Positions 36,478-45,151 are shown, counted from the stretch's first letter. The stretch is 64,000 nt of DNA from Vibrio natriegens NBRC 15636 = ATCC 14048 = DSM 759 (GCF_035621455.1 NZ_CP141823.1:248001-312000); one strand, 5' to 3'. Numbers and translations are program-made. Notes: generated by a model from the letters alone, not told the origin.

Positions 36478-38530
36478 AAGAATACTGATTGCAAATCGCG
36501 GTGAAATCGCATGCCGAATCATTAAAACCGCAAAAAGCATGGCCATCGAAACCGTTGCCGTCTATTCCGAGGCCGATCGCAACAGCCTGCACGTCAAACA
36601 TGCGGACTTTGCCGAATTTATTGGCCCCGCTCCGGCGAGTGAGTCATATCTGGACATTGATGCCATCATCGGTGCTGCAAAGAAATGGCAAGCCGATGCT
36701 ATTCACCCTGGCTACGGCTTTCTGTCGGAGAACCCGAAACTGGCGAAAGCGTGCAGTGAAAATGGCATTGTATTTATTGGCCCTTCCACCAGCGCAATCG
36801 AGGCTATGGGTTCTAAATCTCAAGCCAAAGCAATCATGTCAGAGGCGAACGTACCATTGGTTCCCGGCTATCACGGCACAGACAACAGCGTAGAGCATTT
36901 ATTAGCAGAAGCGGAAAAAATCGGTTACCCGGTAATGCTAAAAGCGACTCAAGGTGGTGGCGGTAAAGGCATGCGAGTGGTCAGCAGTGCGGCTGAAATG
37001 CCGTTAGCCATTGACGGTGCGCAGCGCGAAGCACTTTCAAGCTTTGGCGACAAACAGCTTCTTATCGAAAAATGCATATTGCAGCCGCGCCACGTGGAAG
37101 TGCAGGTATTCGCCGATCACCATGGCAACTGCGTTTATCTTTCTGATCGCGATTGTTCCATTCAGCGTCGTCACCAAAAAGTCGTCGAAGAAGCGCCTGC
37201 TCCCGGTCTGAGTGATGAACTGCGTAAACAAATGGGTGAAGCCGCTGTTCAGGCCGCTCAGGCGATCGACTACGTTGGCGCTGGTACGGTTGAATTCTTA
37301 CTTGATAGCCGTGGTCAGTTCTACTTCATGGAGATGAATACCCGTCTGCAAGTTGAACACCCAGTCACTGAATTGATAACAGGTGTTGATCTCGTTGAAT
37401 GGCAGTTCAACGTTGCGGCTGGCGAGCGTTTGCCTATCTCACAAAACGAAATCACGCATAACGGTCATTCAATCGAGCTACGAATTTACGCCGAAGACGC
37501 CGAGAATGACTTTATGCCGTCGACTGGCCGCATTGATTACTTGAAAGAACCCGTCTCAGACAGCAATGTTCGCTTGGCGTGTGTGCGTGTCGATAGCGGT
37601 GTCACACAAGGCGATGCCATTAGCGAGTACTACGATCCGATGATCAGTAAACTGATCGTCTGGGGTCAAACGCGCGACATTGCTCTCAAACAGCTTAAAC
37701 AGGCTTTAACTCAGTATCACGTGCGTGGCGTCACCACCAATATTGGTTATCTGCACAGCATTATTTCGCAGCCAGCCTTTGCTGATGTTAAGCTTGATAC
37801 CGGATTCTTGGTCCAACACCAGCAAGGCATTAACGAGCAACAAAACGTGTCTGATTCGATCTGGCTCACATTGGCCGCGATTGCGCGCTGGAACGATATC
37901 ACCTCGACGTCTGGCGATTCATCATTACCGTCCCCTACTAAGCAAGGTTTTAGGCTGTCGGTTGAGAACGTGTATCGATTTAATTTCACGGATGCAACGG
38001 CTAACCATCAAGTACGCTTACACCATTCTGCTAAGGAGTCCGGTTTCCAGCATCCTGACCAATTTACGATTCAATGTGGTGTTCAAGTACATCAGGTTTG
38101 CCTGCTTGAAAAAGATGGACAATTCATCGTTGATATTGATGAGGTGCGTTACATCTTTAATGCACTCAACGACGAGCAGAAAACGACGCTGTTTTATCTT
38201 GGTCTTCAACGTACATTTGCGCACCAACCAAGCTTTGAATCACCAAAAGGCAAAGAGGATGAGCTTAGCCCAACCGCGCCACTTAACGGCATAATCTCCG
38301 CTGTCATGGTGAATAAAGGTGACGAAGTGGCGGCTGGCGATCCATTGTTAGTTCTCGAAGCGATGAAGATGGAGTACACCATCACCGCTCCGGTAGCTGC
38401 CACTGTTGATGAGATCTTTTATCAGCATGGAGACCAAGTACAGCATGGTTCGATACTGCTGCATTTAGCTTCGGCATCAGAGAATGTCTGTGTCGATAAG
38501 GAGCGCGAGTATGCTACCAGCGAAGGTTAA
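36470..38530 (+). CDS. liuD: Methylcrotonoyl-CoA carboxylase, alpha (biotin carboxylase and carrier) subunit
   Basis: A 686-residue protein with a biotin carboxylase domain (ILIANRGEIACRI; ATP loop ATQGGGGKGMRVV; MNTRLQVEHPVTE) and a C-terminal biotin carrier domain with the biotinyl-lysine in LEAMKMEYT. Together with LiuB it makes 3-methylglutaconyl-CoA. GGAGGA lies four bases before the ATG at 36470. The start overlaps liuC and the end overlaps liuE, suggesting translational coupling. Confidence 0.96.
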   Translation: MFKRILIANRGEIACRIIKTAKSMAIETVAVYSEADRNSLHVKHADFAEFIGPAPASESYLDIDAIIGAAKKWQADAIHPGYGFLSENPKLAKACSENGIVFIGPSTSAIEAMGSKSQAKAIMSEANVPLVPGYHGTDNSVEHLLAEAEKIGYPVMLKATQGGGGKGMRVVSSAAEMPLAIDGAQREALSSFGDKQLLIEKCILQPRHVEVQVFADHHGNCVYLSDRDCSIQRRHQKVVEEAPAPGLSDELRKQMGEAAVQAAQAIDYVGAGTVEFLLDSRGQFYFMEMNTRLQVEHPVTELITGVDLVEWQFNVAAGERLPISQNEITHNGHSIELRIYAEDAENDFMPSTGRIDYLKEPVSDSNVRLACVRVDSGVTQGDAISEYYDPMISKLIVWGQTRDIALKQLKQALTQYHVRGVTTNIGYLHSIISQPAFADVKLDTGFLVQHQQGINEQQNVSDSIWLTLAAIARWNDITSTSGDSSLPSPTKQGFRLSVENVYRFNFTDATANHQVRLHHSAKESGFQHPDQFTIQCGVQVHQVCLLEKDGQFIVDIDEVRYIFNALNDEQKTTLFYLGLQRTFAHQPSFESPKGKEDELSPTAPLNGIISAVMVNKGDEVAAGDPLLVLEAMKMEYTITAPVAATVDEIFYQHGDQVQHGSILLHLASASENVCVDKEREYATSEG

Positions 38531-39413
38531 TATCGTCGAAGTTGGCGCTCGCGACGGCCTGCAAAATGAAACCGCAGTGACGTTGGTGGATAAAGTCCGC
38601 TTAATCGATCAATTGAGCCTCAGCGGGTTAAAACACATTGAAGCGGGTTCTTTCGTCTCACCGAAATGGGTGCCACAAATGGCCGATTCTGATCAGGTAT
38701 TTGCGGGAATAACTCAACAACCAGACGTGGTTTACAGCGCGCTCACACCCAATTTAGCAGGTTTAGAACGAGCACTGGAAAGTGGCGTAAAGCAGATTGC
38801 AGTATTTGGCTCCGCTTCTGAAGCGTTCAGCCAGAAGAACATTAACTGCAGTATTGCGGAAAGCCTCGCGCGGTTTGAACCTGTGATCGCGTTAGCACAG
38901 CAGCATAACATTCCTGTGCGTGGGTATTTATCCTGCACCGTGGTTTGCCCCTACGAGGGCGAAATCAAACCAGAGCAAACCACCGCGGTAGCGAATACGC
39001 TGTTTGATATGGGATGTTATGAAATTTCTCTGGGCGATACTGTCGGTAAAGCAACCCCAAATCGCGTTATTGCCATGCTTGATTCGCTGTTAACGCAACT
39101 ACCAAAAGATGCGCTCGCAGTACATTTTCACGATACTTACGGGCAGGCATTGGCCAACATCTACCAAGCTTTATTAATGGGAATTAACACCGTTGATAGC
39201 GCCGTTGCAGGTTTGGGAGGCTGCCCTTACGCAAAAGGAGCGAGTGGCAATGTCGCAACAGAGGACGTGCTTTATCTGTGTGAGCAACTTGGTATTGACA
39301 CGGGCGTTGATCTTAACGCTGTCAATGAAGCAGGCTGGCAAATTTGCCGCGCATTAGGTAAACCGCCAGCGTCAAAAGTGGCACTCGCACTTGGCGATCC
39401 GAGAAGCCTTTAA
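38511..39413 (+). CDS. liuE: Hydroxymethylglutaryl-CoA lyase
   Basis: A 300-residue TIM-barrel lyase that splits HMG-CoA to acetyl-CoA and acetoacetate, the last leucine step. Motifs: EVGARDGLQNE at the N-terminus, SLGDTVGKATP, the metal-binding HFHDTYGQ, and the catalytic-Cys loop GLGGCPYAKGASGN. AAGGAG lies seven bases before the ATG at 38511, which is inside the end of liuD. It is the last gene of the operon. Confidence 0.96.
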   Translation: MLPAKVNIVEVGARDGLQNETAVTLVDKVRLIDQLSLSGLKHIEAGSFVSPKWVPQMADSDQVFAGITQQPDVVYSALTPNLAGLERALESGVKQIAVFGSASEAFSQKNINCSIAESLARFEPVIALAQQHNIPVRGYLSCTVVCPYEGEIKPEQTTAVANTLFDMGCYEISLGDTVGKATPNRVIAMLDSLLTQLPKDALAVHFHDTYGQALANIYQALLMGINTVDSAVAGLGGCPYAKGASGNVATEDVLYLCEQLGIDTGVDLNAVNEAGWQICRALGKPPASKVALALGDPRSL

Positions 39414-39438
39414 CCTAGAAGCCTATCAAAGTGACTAC

Positions 39439-39490
39439 GCAGTAACTCAGGGTAATCTGGCGATATAAGCCAGACAACCTGAGTTACTGC
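39439..39490. terminator. Long two-tier hairpin between convergent liuE and FUSC genes
   Basis: GCAGTAACTCAGG (39439-39451) and CCTGAGTTACTGC (39478-39490) form a perfect 13-bp stem, and TCTGGC (39456-39461) with GCCAGA (39469-39474) adds an inner stem. The position between converging genes suggests a bidirectional transcript end, but neither side has a T-run. Confidence 0.6.
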
Positions 39491-39521
39491 ATCATAGTCA
39501 GTCTAATCATAAACCTACAAA

Positions 39522-41423
39522 TTACCCGACCCAACGACACCAAAGTGGCTGAGTTTGTGCCAACTCTTCCGCCGCACCTGAAGCCTGCGCACTGAGGAGC
39601 GGCGTTCGATATTTCTCCATCTCAGCATAGCGATGTAATAGCGCTAACGTGTCTTGTGGTGACTGACGTAATGCGTGTTGCAGGCGCTTACACCAAACCT
39701 GATGCCGTGACTGATGATACCCTTCTGGCGACTCTACTGCTTCTCGGCGCAAGTTTTCAACACACTGACCAAGCATCAGAAGCCCGAGTCCTGCGCGACC
39801 ATGCTGCGGCCAGTCCAGACTGGTTTTTCGAGTCATACTCGTTAGCCTAACAACTCTGTGTTTCATACGCGCCTGCCAAAACGGGAAAGACGTAGTATCT
39901 GAAGCTAGAGAGGAAAGAGAACGCCACATCGCCTGCATGAGCACTTGTTGTCTGCGAAGCAAATTGGTCGGAAAGATAAGCTTAAATGCGAGTAATGCCA
40001 GTGTCGGTCCGGCGATGATTGCGACGCCTTTGATGGCCATTTCACCTGCATCAGGGGTATAAGGCAAACTTGGTGTCGAGAGCAACAAAAAGATCATCAC
40101 ATAATCCATCGAACCTGACATCACCTTAGGGTAAGCAAACGGAAGTGTGATGAGCAAAATAAACGGAACCATCATAACTAGCATTTGCCATTCCGAGTTC
40201 GCCAATGGCCACAACAACAATTGACAGATAGCAGTTGCAGCCACTGCCACCACTTGCCATAAGGTGATGTGTTTCATAATAAGTGCCGGACTCTCAAAGG
40301 TAGAGAACAGCGTCACCATTACAGATGTTCCGAGTAAAACGTATGCCCCAATCGGCGAGCCGGTAATCGCCCAACCTGAACCCGCAATAAGGATAAGCGC
40401 ACTAGTGCGATACATAGCCTGCAAAGCACTTACCCAATCACGATGAAGTACAACGTGATAAGGCGATTGTGTGGTAGTCATTCGACCGTGTTGATTAAAT
40501 GCGTGCCTACCAGATAACGCTTGTTTTAGTTCAGCCAGTCCCTGAGCGAAATGAGGTGTGTTACAGGCTTGAATGGCATAAGTCAGGTTAGATACCACTT
40601 GCTCAAGAGGAGATTTCAGATCATGCGCATCAATGACTTTTTGTAAGTAATCCGCCAGCTCATCATTGCGAAGAACAGGACGCTTTTCGGCCAGTATCGT
40701 TAAGAGAGAAACATGCGCAAACACCACAGCACGCATGGATTGGACGGCACGACGAGAACGAAGTGAGCCTGCGCTGTGTGGATCTAACGCTTCTTCAATT
40801 TGTGAAGCTTCCAATAGAAGTTGTTCGACAGACTGAGAGAGCGGCTCTTGTCGAACCTGTTGCTGCAATGCACGCAGTACGGATACCGTCAGAGTTCGAA
40901 GTCGCCAGATCAGCGCGTCCTCGTCACTTCGATGGGCAAACACAAGGCCGACCACAAGTGCCACAATGACACCAGTGAGAACTGTGAGAAGGCGGTCCGC
41001 GCCAAGCGTCCAGATACTTTGGTGGTTGACCTGACTTAAAAGCACAACCAGTGAAGCAGAATAGCCAGACAGTAAGGTACAGTAGCTAAACAAACCATGG
41101 ATAACATTACCTGCGGCTGTACATAGACCAACCCATAATGCCAGGCCGATAACCAGCAAAAATAACTGTTCACCGCAAAAATGCATTAAAGCCAACCCAA
41201 CTAGCGTACCGATAAGTGTCCCCAGAATACGGAATAGCCCTTTCTCTATCAGCATTCCCCGCCCTGGCTGGGAGGCAGCCCAAACAGACATCGCCGCCCA
41301 GGATGGGTGATCTAACCCGAGTAACCATCCAATAATTAACGCCACGCAAGACGCAACGGCCGTCCTAAACGCAAAACTAAGACGGCTGGTATCGAATCCC
41401 CAGTGTACTAATCTCTCCAGCAT
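39522..41423 (-). CDS. FUSC-family membrane protein, putative aromatic acid/drug exporter
   Basis: A protein of about 633 residues with two hydrophobic blocks (about 20-165 and 340-510), each with several membrane helices, separated by soluble helical stretches, the layout of FUSC/AaeB/YccS proteins. The segment HPSWAAMSVWAASQPGRGMLIEKG and GTLIGTLVG are family hallmarks. Such proteins export aromatic acids or related compounds. AGAGG four bases before the ATG at 41423 supports that start. It follows a MarR gene by a few bases, so it is probably under that regulator. Confidence 0.85.
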   Translation of the reverse strand: MLERLVHWGFDTSRLSFAFRTAVASCVALIIGWLLGLDHPSWAAMSVWAASQPGRGMLIEKGLFRILGTLIGTLVGLALMHFCGEQLFLLVIGLALWVGLCTAAGNVIHGLFSYCTLLSGYSASLVVLLSQVNHQSIWTLGADRLLTVLTGVIVALVVGLVFAHRSDEDALIWRLRTLTVSVLRALQQQVRQEPLSQSVEQLLLEASQIEEALDPHSAGSLRSRRAVQSMRAVVFAHVSLLTILAEKRPVLRNDELADYLQKVIDAHDLKSPLEQVVSNLTYAIQACNTPHFAQGLAELKQALSGRHAFNQHGRMTTTQSPYHVVLHRDWVSALQAMYRTSALILIAGSGWAITGSPIGAYVLLGTSVMVTLFSTFESPALIMKHITLWQVVAVAATAICQLLLWPLANSEWQMLVMMVPFILLITLPFAYPKVMSGSMDYVMIFLLLSTPSLPYTPDAGEMAIKGVAIIAGPTLALLAFKLIFPTNLLRRQQVLMQAMWRSLSSLASDTTSFPFWQARMKHRVVRLTSMTRKTSLDWPQHGRAGLGLLMLGQCVENLRREAVESPEGYHQSRHQVWCKRLQHALRQSPQDTLALLHRYAEMEKYRTPLLSAQASGAAEELAQTQPLWCRWVG

Positions 41424-41438
41424 TCGGCCTCTCACTAC

Positions 41439-41861
41439 TTAACTCTTGAAACGAGTGGTTAACTTATTCAATACGCCCAGCATGGTGTCTATCTCCTCAT
41501 CAGAAATATCAGACAGCATATCTTCTTCAATTTCTTGCAAATGGCCACGTAACACCGAAACCTGCTGGCGACCCTCATCCGTTAAATAAATTCGTTTTGT
41601 CCGACGATCATGTTGGTCGGCTTGGCGAGTGATTAAGCCTTTCTTTTCTAAGCTATCGAGAAGGCGAACCAGTGATGAGCCTTCTATGCCAACAGAAGAT
41701 GCCAACGCTTTTTGGCTGATACCATCACCAAACTCGTCTAAGTGCAAAAGCGGTGACCAACTCACATCGGTAAAACCTACCTGAGCTAGTCGATGGTCGA
41801 TGTGTCTTCGCCATAAACGGGAGGTAATCGAAAATTGTATACCGAATTTTAATCTGCTCAT
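41439..41861 (-). CDS. MarR-family regulator
   Basis: A 140-residue winged-helix regulator. The recognition region (QKALASSVGIEGSSLVRLLDSLEKKGLI) and the wing with DRRTKRIYLTDEG match MarR. Its position directly before the FUSC exporter is typical of local repressors that respond to the exported aromatic compound. A perfect 12-bp palindrome lies 21 bases upstream of its start. Confidence 0.9.
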   Translation of the reverse strand: MSRLKFGIQFSITSRLWRRHIDHRLAQVGFTDVSWSPLLHLDEFGDGISQKALASSVGIEGSSLVRLLDSLEKKGLITRQADQHDRRTKRIYLTDEGRQQVSVLRGHLQEIEEDMLSDISDEEIDTMLGVLNKLTTRFKS

Positions 41862-41881
41862 AATAACTTCAATTAATATTA

Positions 41882-41893
41882 TTTGAATTCAAA
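41882..41893. promoter_or_regulatory. Candidate MarR operator
   Basis: TTTGAATTCAAA is a perfect 12-bp palindrome 21 bases upstream of the marR-like start, followed by a second TTTGAAA-like half at 41897-41903. Position and symmetry suit autoregulation. Confidence 0.45.
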
Positions 41894-42037
41894 CTATTTG
41901 AAATGATAACAGCATTCTTGCAGAGATCAATCTCTCTGTCGTGATCGTCGCGCTTGGGACTTACGAGCTTTGATTAAGCAGATTTAACCCTGAGAACAAG
42001 AAAATTATTGAGCCTCTCCCTCCTCTCTATGCCACAC

Positions 42038-42054
42038 CATGAATATTTTTCATG
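42038..42054. promoter_or_regulatory. MetR box upstream of mesX-mesD
   Basis: CATGAATATTTTTCATG is a perfect palindrome that contains TGAA-N5-TTCA (42040-42052), the consensus site of MetR, the homocysteine-responsive LysR-type activator of metE. It is flanked by GCCAC on both sides. Its centre lies about 65 bases before the predicted transcription start near 42111, the usual place for a LysR-type activator. Confidence 0.65.
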
Positions 42055-42076
42055 TGCCACATTAAGTAAAAGCGTT

Positions 42077-42104
42077 TTGATTCATGTAGCACGAAGGGTA
42101 TAAA
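42077..42104 (+). promoter_or_regulatory. Candidate sigma-70 promoter of mesX-mesD
   Basis: TTGATT (42077-42082), a 16-base spacer and TATAAA (42099-42104). The leader to the mesX ATG would be about 150 bases. The upstream MetR-type palindrome makes the assignment more credible. Confidence 0.5.
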
Positions 42105-42260
42105 AAACACTCTATCTATAACTCATAATAATATTGAATTTGAATCTCTACTCGATTTTTTGTCACTAACAACATACATAACGTCAGAAAAAATTTAGAA
42201 AGAACAGAGATAGCTAGGAATAAGTTCAGGTTTACCTTAGGTATAGGATGTCAGCTCAAA

Positions 42261-43238
42261 ATGAATAAAGACTTTACATTTACGATTAATAGCATTTGCT
42301 TTGATGAAAATTATCAGCCTTCTGATAACACACGTATCACGACAAACTTTGCTAACTTGGCAAGAGGTGAGAGTCGTCAAGAGAACTTACGCAACACCTT
42401 AAAGATGATTAACAATCGATTTAACGCCTTAGCGAGCTGGGATAATCCCGCTGGCGATCGTTATTCAGTCGAACTGGAAATAATTTCTGTTGATCTGGAT
42501 ATTGAAGGCAGCGGTCAAACCTTCCCTTCAATTGAAATCTTAAAAACGAACTTTGTTGATCATAAAACTAATGAGCGTATTGAAGGCATTGTTGGCAATA
42601 ACTTTTCTTCTTATGTTCGTGATTATGATTTTAGCGTATTACTTTTGGATCATAACAAGAACCAAAATCAATTTAGCATTCCAGATAACTTTGGCGATTT
42701 GCATGGCAAGATATTCAAGAGCTTCGTAGATTCAGATACTTACAAGAAGAATTTCAAAAAAACGCCGGTTATCTGTTTGAGTGTTTCAGACAACAAAGTC
42801 TATCAACGTACAGAGAACCATCACCCTGTGCTGGGCTTTGAGTACCAACCTAATGAGTCTTCTTTGACTGAACAGTACTTCAAGAAAATGGGCTTACAGG
42901 TTCGCTATTTTATGCCACCAAATAGTGTCGCGCCTTTAGCTTTCTACTTTTTTGGTGATCTGCTCAATGATTACACCAATCTTGAGCTCATTAGTACGAT
43001 CAGTACGATGGAGACCTTCCAGAAAATATACCGTCCTGAGATTTATAATGCTAATTCGACGGCAGGAAAGCGCTATCAGCCAAATTTAAATAACCTGGAT
43101 CATTCATTAACTCAAATTGTTTATGACCGAGAAGAACGTGGTCAGTTAGCTATTCAACAGGGCAAGTTTACTGAAGAACATTTCATCAAACCATATAAAA
43201 CAATTCTTGAGAATTGGTCAGTTAACTACGCTTTATAA
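42261..43238 (+). CDS. mesX: DUF1852 protein, partner of core methionine synthase MesD
   Basis: A 325-residue soluble protein without signal peptide. Conserved-looking blocks include FTINSICFDENYQPSDNTR, NLARGESRQENLRNTL, NRFNALASWDNPAGDRY and LGFEYQPNESSLTEQYF; it matches the DUF1852 family as I know it. Published genetics on other bacteria show that MesD needs a DUF1852 protein (MesX) and oxygen, but not methyl-folate or cobalamin, to make methionine. Whether MesX supplies the methyl group, and from what, is not known to me. It stands 28 bases before mesD. Its upstream MetR box ties the pair to homocysteine. Confidence 0.88.
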   Translation: MNKDFTFTINSICFDENYQPSDNTRITTNFANLARGESRQENLRNTLKMINNRFNALASWDNPAGDRYSVELEIISVDLDIEGSGQTFPSIEILKTNFVDHKTNERIEGIVGNNFSSYVRDYDFSVLLLDHNKNQNQFSIPDNFGDLHGKIFKSFVDSDTYKKNFKKTPVICLSVSDNKVYQRTENHHPVLGFEYQPNESSLTEQYFKKMGLQVRYFMPPNSVAPLAFYFFGDLLNDYTNLELISTISTMETFQKIYRPEIYNANSTAGKRYQPNLNNLDHSLTQIVYDREERGQLAIQQGKFTEEHFIKPYKTILENWSVNYAL

Positions 43239-43266
43239 TCAACGAATATAGACAGCAGCCTTTATT

Positions 43267-44295
43267 ATGAAAAAATTATTACCTACTTCGACGTCAGGCA
43301 GTTTACCTAAACCTTCTTGGCTCGCTCAACCTGAAACACTTTGGTCACCTTGGAAATTACAAGGTGAAGAACTTACTGCCGGTAAAGAAGATGCGTTACG
43401 TATTTCTTTACAAGAACAACAATTCGCAGACATTGATATTGTTAGCGATGGCGAACAAACGCGACAACACTTTGTAACGACGTTTATTGAGCATCTCAGT
43501 GGCGTTGATTTTGAGAATCGCAAAACGGTTAAAATTCGTGATCGCTATGATGCGAGTGTTCCAACCGTAGTGGGCCCTGTTTCTCGCCAAAAGCCAGTTT
43601 TTGTTGAAGATGCTAAGTTCTTGCGCCAGCAGACCGATAAACCCATCAAATGGGCATTGCCAGGTCCTATGACGATGATCGATACGCTGTACGATGATCA
43701 TTATAAAAGTCGTGAAAAACTGGCTTGGGAATTTGCAAAAATACTCAACCAAGAAGCAAAAGAGCTCGAAGCTGCGGGTGTGGACATCATCCAGTTTGAT
43801 GAGCCTGCGTTTAATGTGTTCTTTGACGAAGTCAATGATTGGGGCATCGCAGCATTAGAAAGAGCCATTGAAGGCCTGAAATGTGAAACGGTTGTCCACA
43901 TATGCTATGGCTATGGCATCAAAGCCAATACCGACTGGAAAAAAACGTTGGGCTCAGAGTGGCGTCAATACGAAGAAGTTTTTCCAAAGCTGCAAAAATC
44001 TAATATCGATATCATCTCATTAGAATGTCACAACTCTCGTGTGCCTATCGAGTTGCTCGGGCTTCTTCGCGGTAAAAAAGTGATGGTTGGGGCAATTGAT
44101 GTCGCAACCGATACGATTGAGACACCAGAGGAAGTCGCCGATACGTTGAGAAAAGCACTTGAGTTTGTTGATGCCGATAAGCTTTACCCTTGCACCAACT
44201 GCGGCATGGCACCGTTGTCTCGACAAATAGCGAGAGGCAAACTTAATGCCCTAAGTGCCGGGGCAGACATCGTTAGAAGAGAACTATTGGCTTAA
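43267..44295 (+). CDS. mesD: Core methionine synthase (MetE C-terminal domain homologue)
   Basis: A 342-residue protein equal to the catalytic C-terminal barrel of cobalamin-independent methionine synthase, without the N-terminal folate-binding half. The zinc ligands can be placed: His211 and Cys213 in VHICYG, Glu253 in SLECHNSR and Cys312 in NCGMAPLSR. QFDEPAF and GAIDVATD are also MetE-like. Adjacent DUF1852 marks it as the MesD family rather than a MetE fragment or an archaeal-type MesA-C enzyme. It transfers a methyl group to homocysteine from an unknown donor. Predicted to be cytoplasmic. Confidence 0.9.
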   Translation: MKKLLPTSTSGSLPKPSWLAQPETLWSPWKLQGEELTAGKEDALRISLQEQQFADIDIVSDGEQTRQHFVTTFIEHLSGVDFENRKTVKIRDRYDASVPTVVGPVSRQKPVFVEDAKFLRQQTDKPIKWALPGPMTMIDTLYDDHYKSREKLAWEFAKILNQEAKELEAAGVDIIQFDEPAFNVFFDEVNDWGIAALERAIEGLKCETVVHICYGYGIKANTDWKKTLGSEWRQYEEVFPKLQKSNIDIISLECHNSRVPIELLGLLRGKKVMVGAIDVATDTIETPEEVADTLRKALEFVDADKLYPCTNCGMAPLSRQIARGKLNALSAGADIVRRELLA

Positions 44296-44313
44296 CCGTT
44301 CTCAAACTAAAGC

Positions 44314-44370
44314 GAGGGTTACCGTGTTCGAACAGAATGGATTCTGAATCCATTGTCCAACTGGTAACCC
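44314..44370. other. Nested palindromes downstream of mesD
   Basis: An outer stem GGGTTACC (44316-44323) with GGTAACCC (44363-44370) encloses the palindrome TGTTCGAACA (44325-44334) and the near-palindrome AATGGATTC-T-GAATCCATT (44336-44354). On the minus strand the folded form resembles an acceptor stem, an anticodon-like arm with loop TTCAGAA and a T-arm-like TTCGAAC, but there is no D arm. It could be a terminator without T-run or a small structured RNA. Confidence 0.45.
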
Positions 44371-44387
44371 TTCATCCAATGTGATTG

Positions 44388-44429
44388 TCTATCTTTGCCT
44401 TTAGAATTAGGCTTGGGCAAACAGATAGA
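44388..44429. other. Bulged hairpin before the lipoprotein gene end
   Basis: TCTATCT plus TTGCC (44388-44399) pairs with GGCAA (44416-44420) and AGATAGA (44423-44429) with a two-base bulge. It lies between the converging mesD and lipoprotein genes and may help end either transcript; no T-run is present. Confidence 0.4.
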
Positions 44430-44473
44430 AATCTGAGTAATCTAAGGTTTCGGCCTAATCTAACGGTCGATTA

Positions 44474-45151
44474 TCAGCGAAAAATCGTTTGATACTCTCC
44501 CGTTTTCTTATTGATAACATGCTGTTCTCTCACTTGTTCGGTACCCTTTTCATTAATATCATCGACCCAGTAACCGTCGTAACTATTAACACAAGTGACG
44601 GATTCACCGCTGTTCCACGAGTCGTATACTGACACGTTATCAACTCTCATGCCGTGCCCTTTAAGGATATCAGCGTATTTTGCCCCAAAGTCCAAACAAA
44701 ACTGAATGCGTTCATCTATCATGGCCTGACGTTTAGCAGCTTGTTCTTGTTCTCTTTTCTCGCGCTCTAAATTTTGGCGTCTTTGCTCTTCTTGTGCCAC
44801 TTGCTCGGTCAGGCTAGCCAGAACTGCAGTCTTGTTGTTGCCACTAAACCTGCGGTGTAGATAAATCTCTGAACTCTCGTCATACGCAATGGCGTAACCC
44901 GTATCAGTAGCTCCGACAACACTACAGGTCAGAACACCACCCTTAAAATCTTCAGCAACAACTGGCAATTGGTTTAAAACGAGCGATGACACTGACATTG
45001 ATGGTTGGAACTCTTTATCTTGAGTGACGACTAGTCTACCGAGCTCTTCACACTTTTCTACGTGTACATCCGATAAAACAGGATTACTAGTAGATGTCGT
45101 AACACACCCTGCTAGGCTAATTAACACAGCCAAGGAGATAATTTTTTTCAT
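44474..45151 (-). CDS. Putative lipoprotein of unknown function
   Basis: A protein of about 225 residues that begins MKKIISLAVLISLAGCVTT, a clear lipoprotein signal with lipobox LAGC. A central Gln/Glu/Arg/Lys-rich stretch (about 120-150) looks like a short charged helix or coiled coil. The rest has a scattered Cys pattern but no family I recognise. The start at 45151 is chosen because it gives the correct signal; a longer in-frame start would bury it. Ser and Thr after the lipid Cys favour outer-membrane sorting. Confidence 0.7.
   Translation of the reverse strand: MKKIISLAVLISLAGCVTTSTSNPVLSDVHVEKCEELGRLVVTQDKEFQPSMSVSSLVLNQLPVVAEDFKGGVLTCSVVGATDTGYAIAYDESSEIYLHRRFSGNNKTAVLASLTEQVAQEEQRRQNLEREKREQEQAAKRQAMIDERIQFCLDFGAKYADILKGHGMRVDNVSVYDSWNSGESVTCVNSYDGYWVDDINEKGTEQVREQHVINKKTGEYQTIFR

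Noticed and set aside
37725..38294. Second 189-codon frame inside liuD
   Set aside because: It is an out-of-frame overlap with the intact liuD protein and shows no signal, domain or ribosome site.
42105..42260. SAM riboswitch or tandem MetJ boxes in the mesX leader
   Set aside because: No SAM-binding aptamer core and no tandem AGACGTCT-like boxes could be found; only the MetR-type palindrome upstream is convincing.
44314..44370. A functional tRNA gene on the minus strand
   Set aside because: There is an anticodon-like and a T-like arm but no D arm, and the total length of about 55 bases is too short for a bacterial tRNA.
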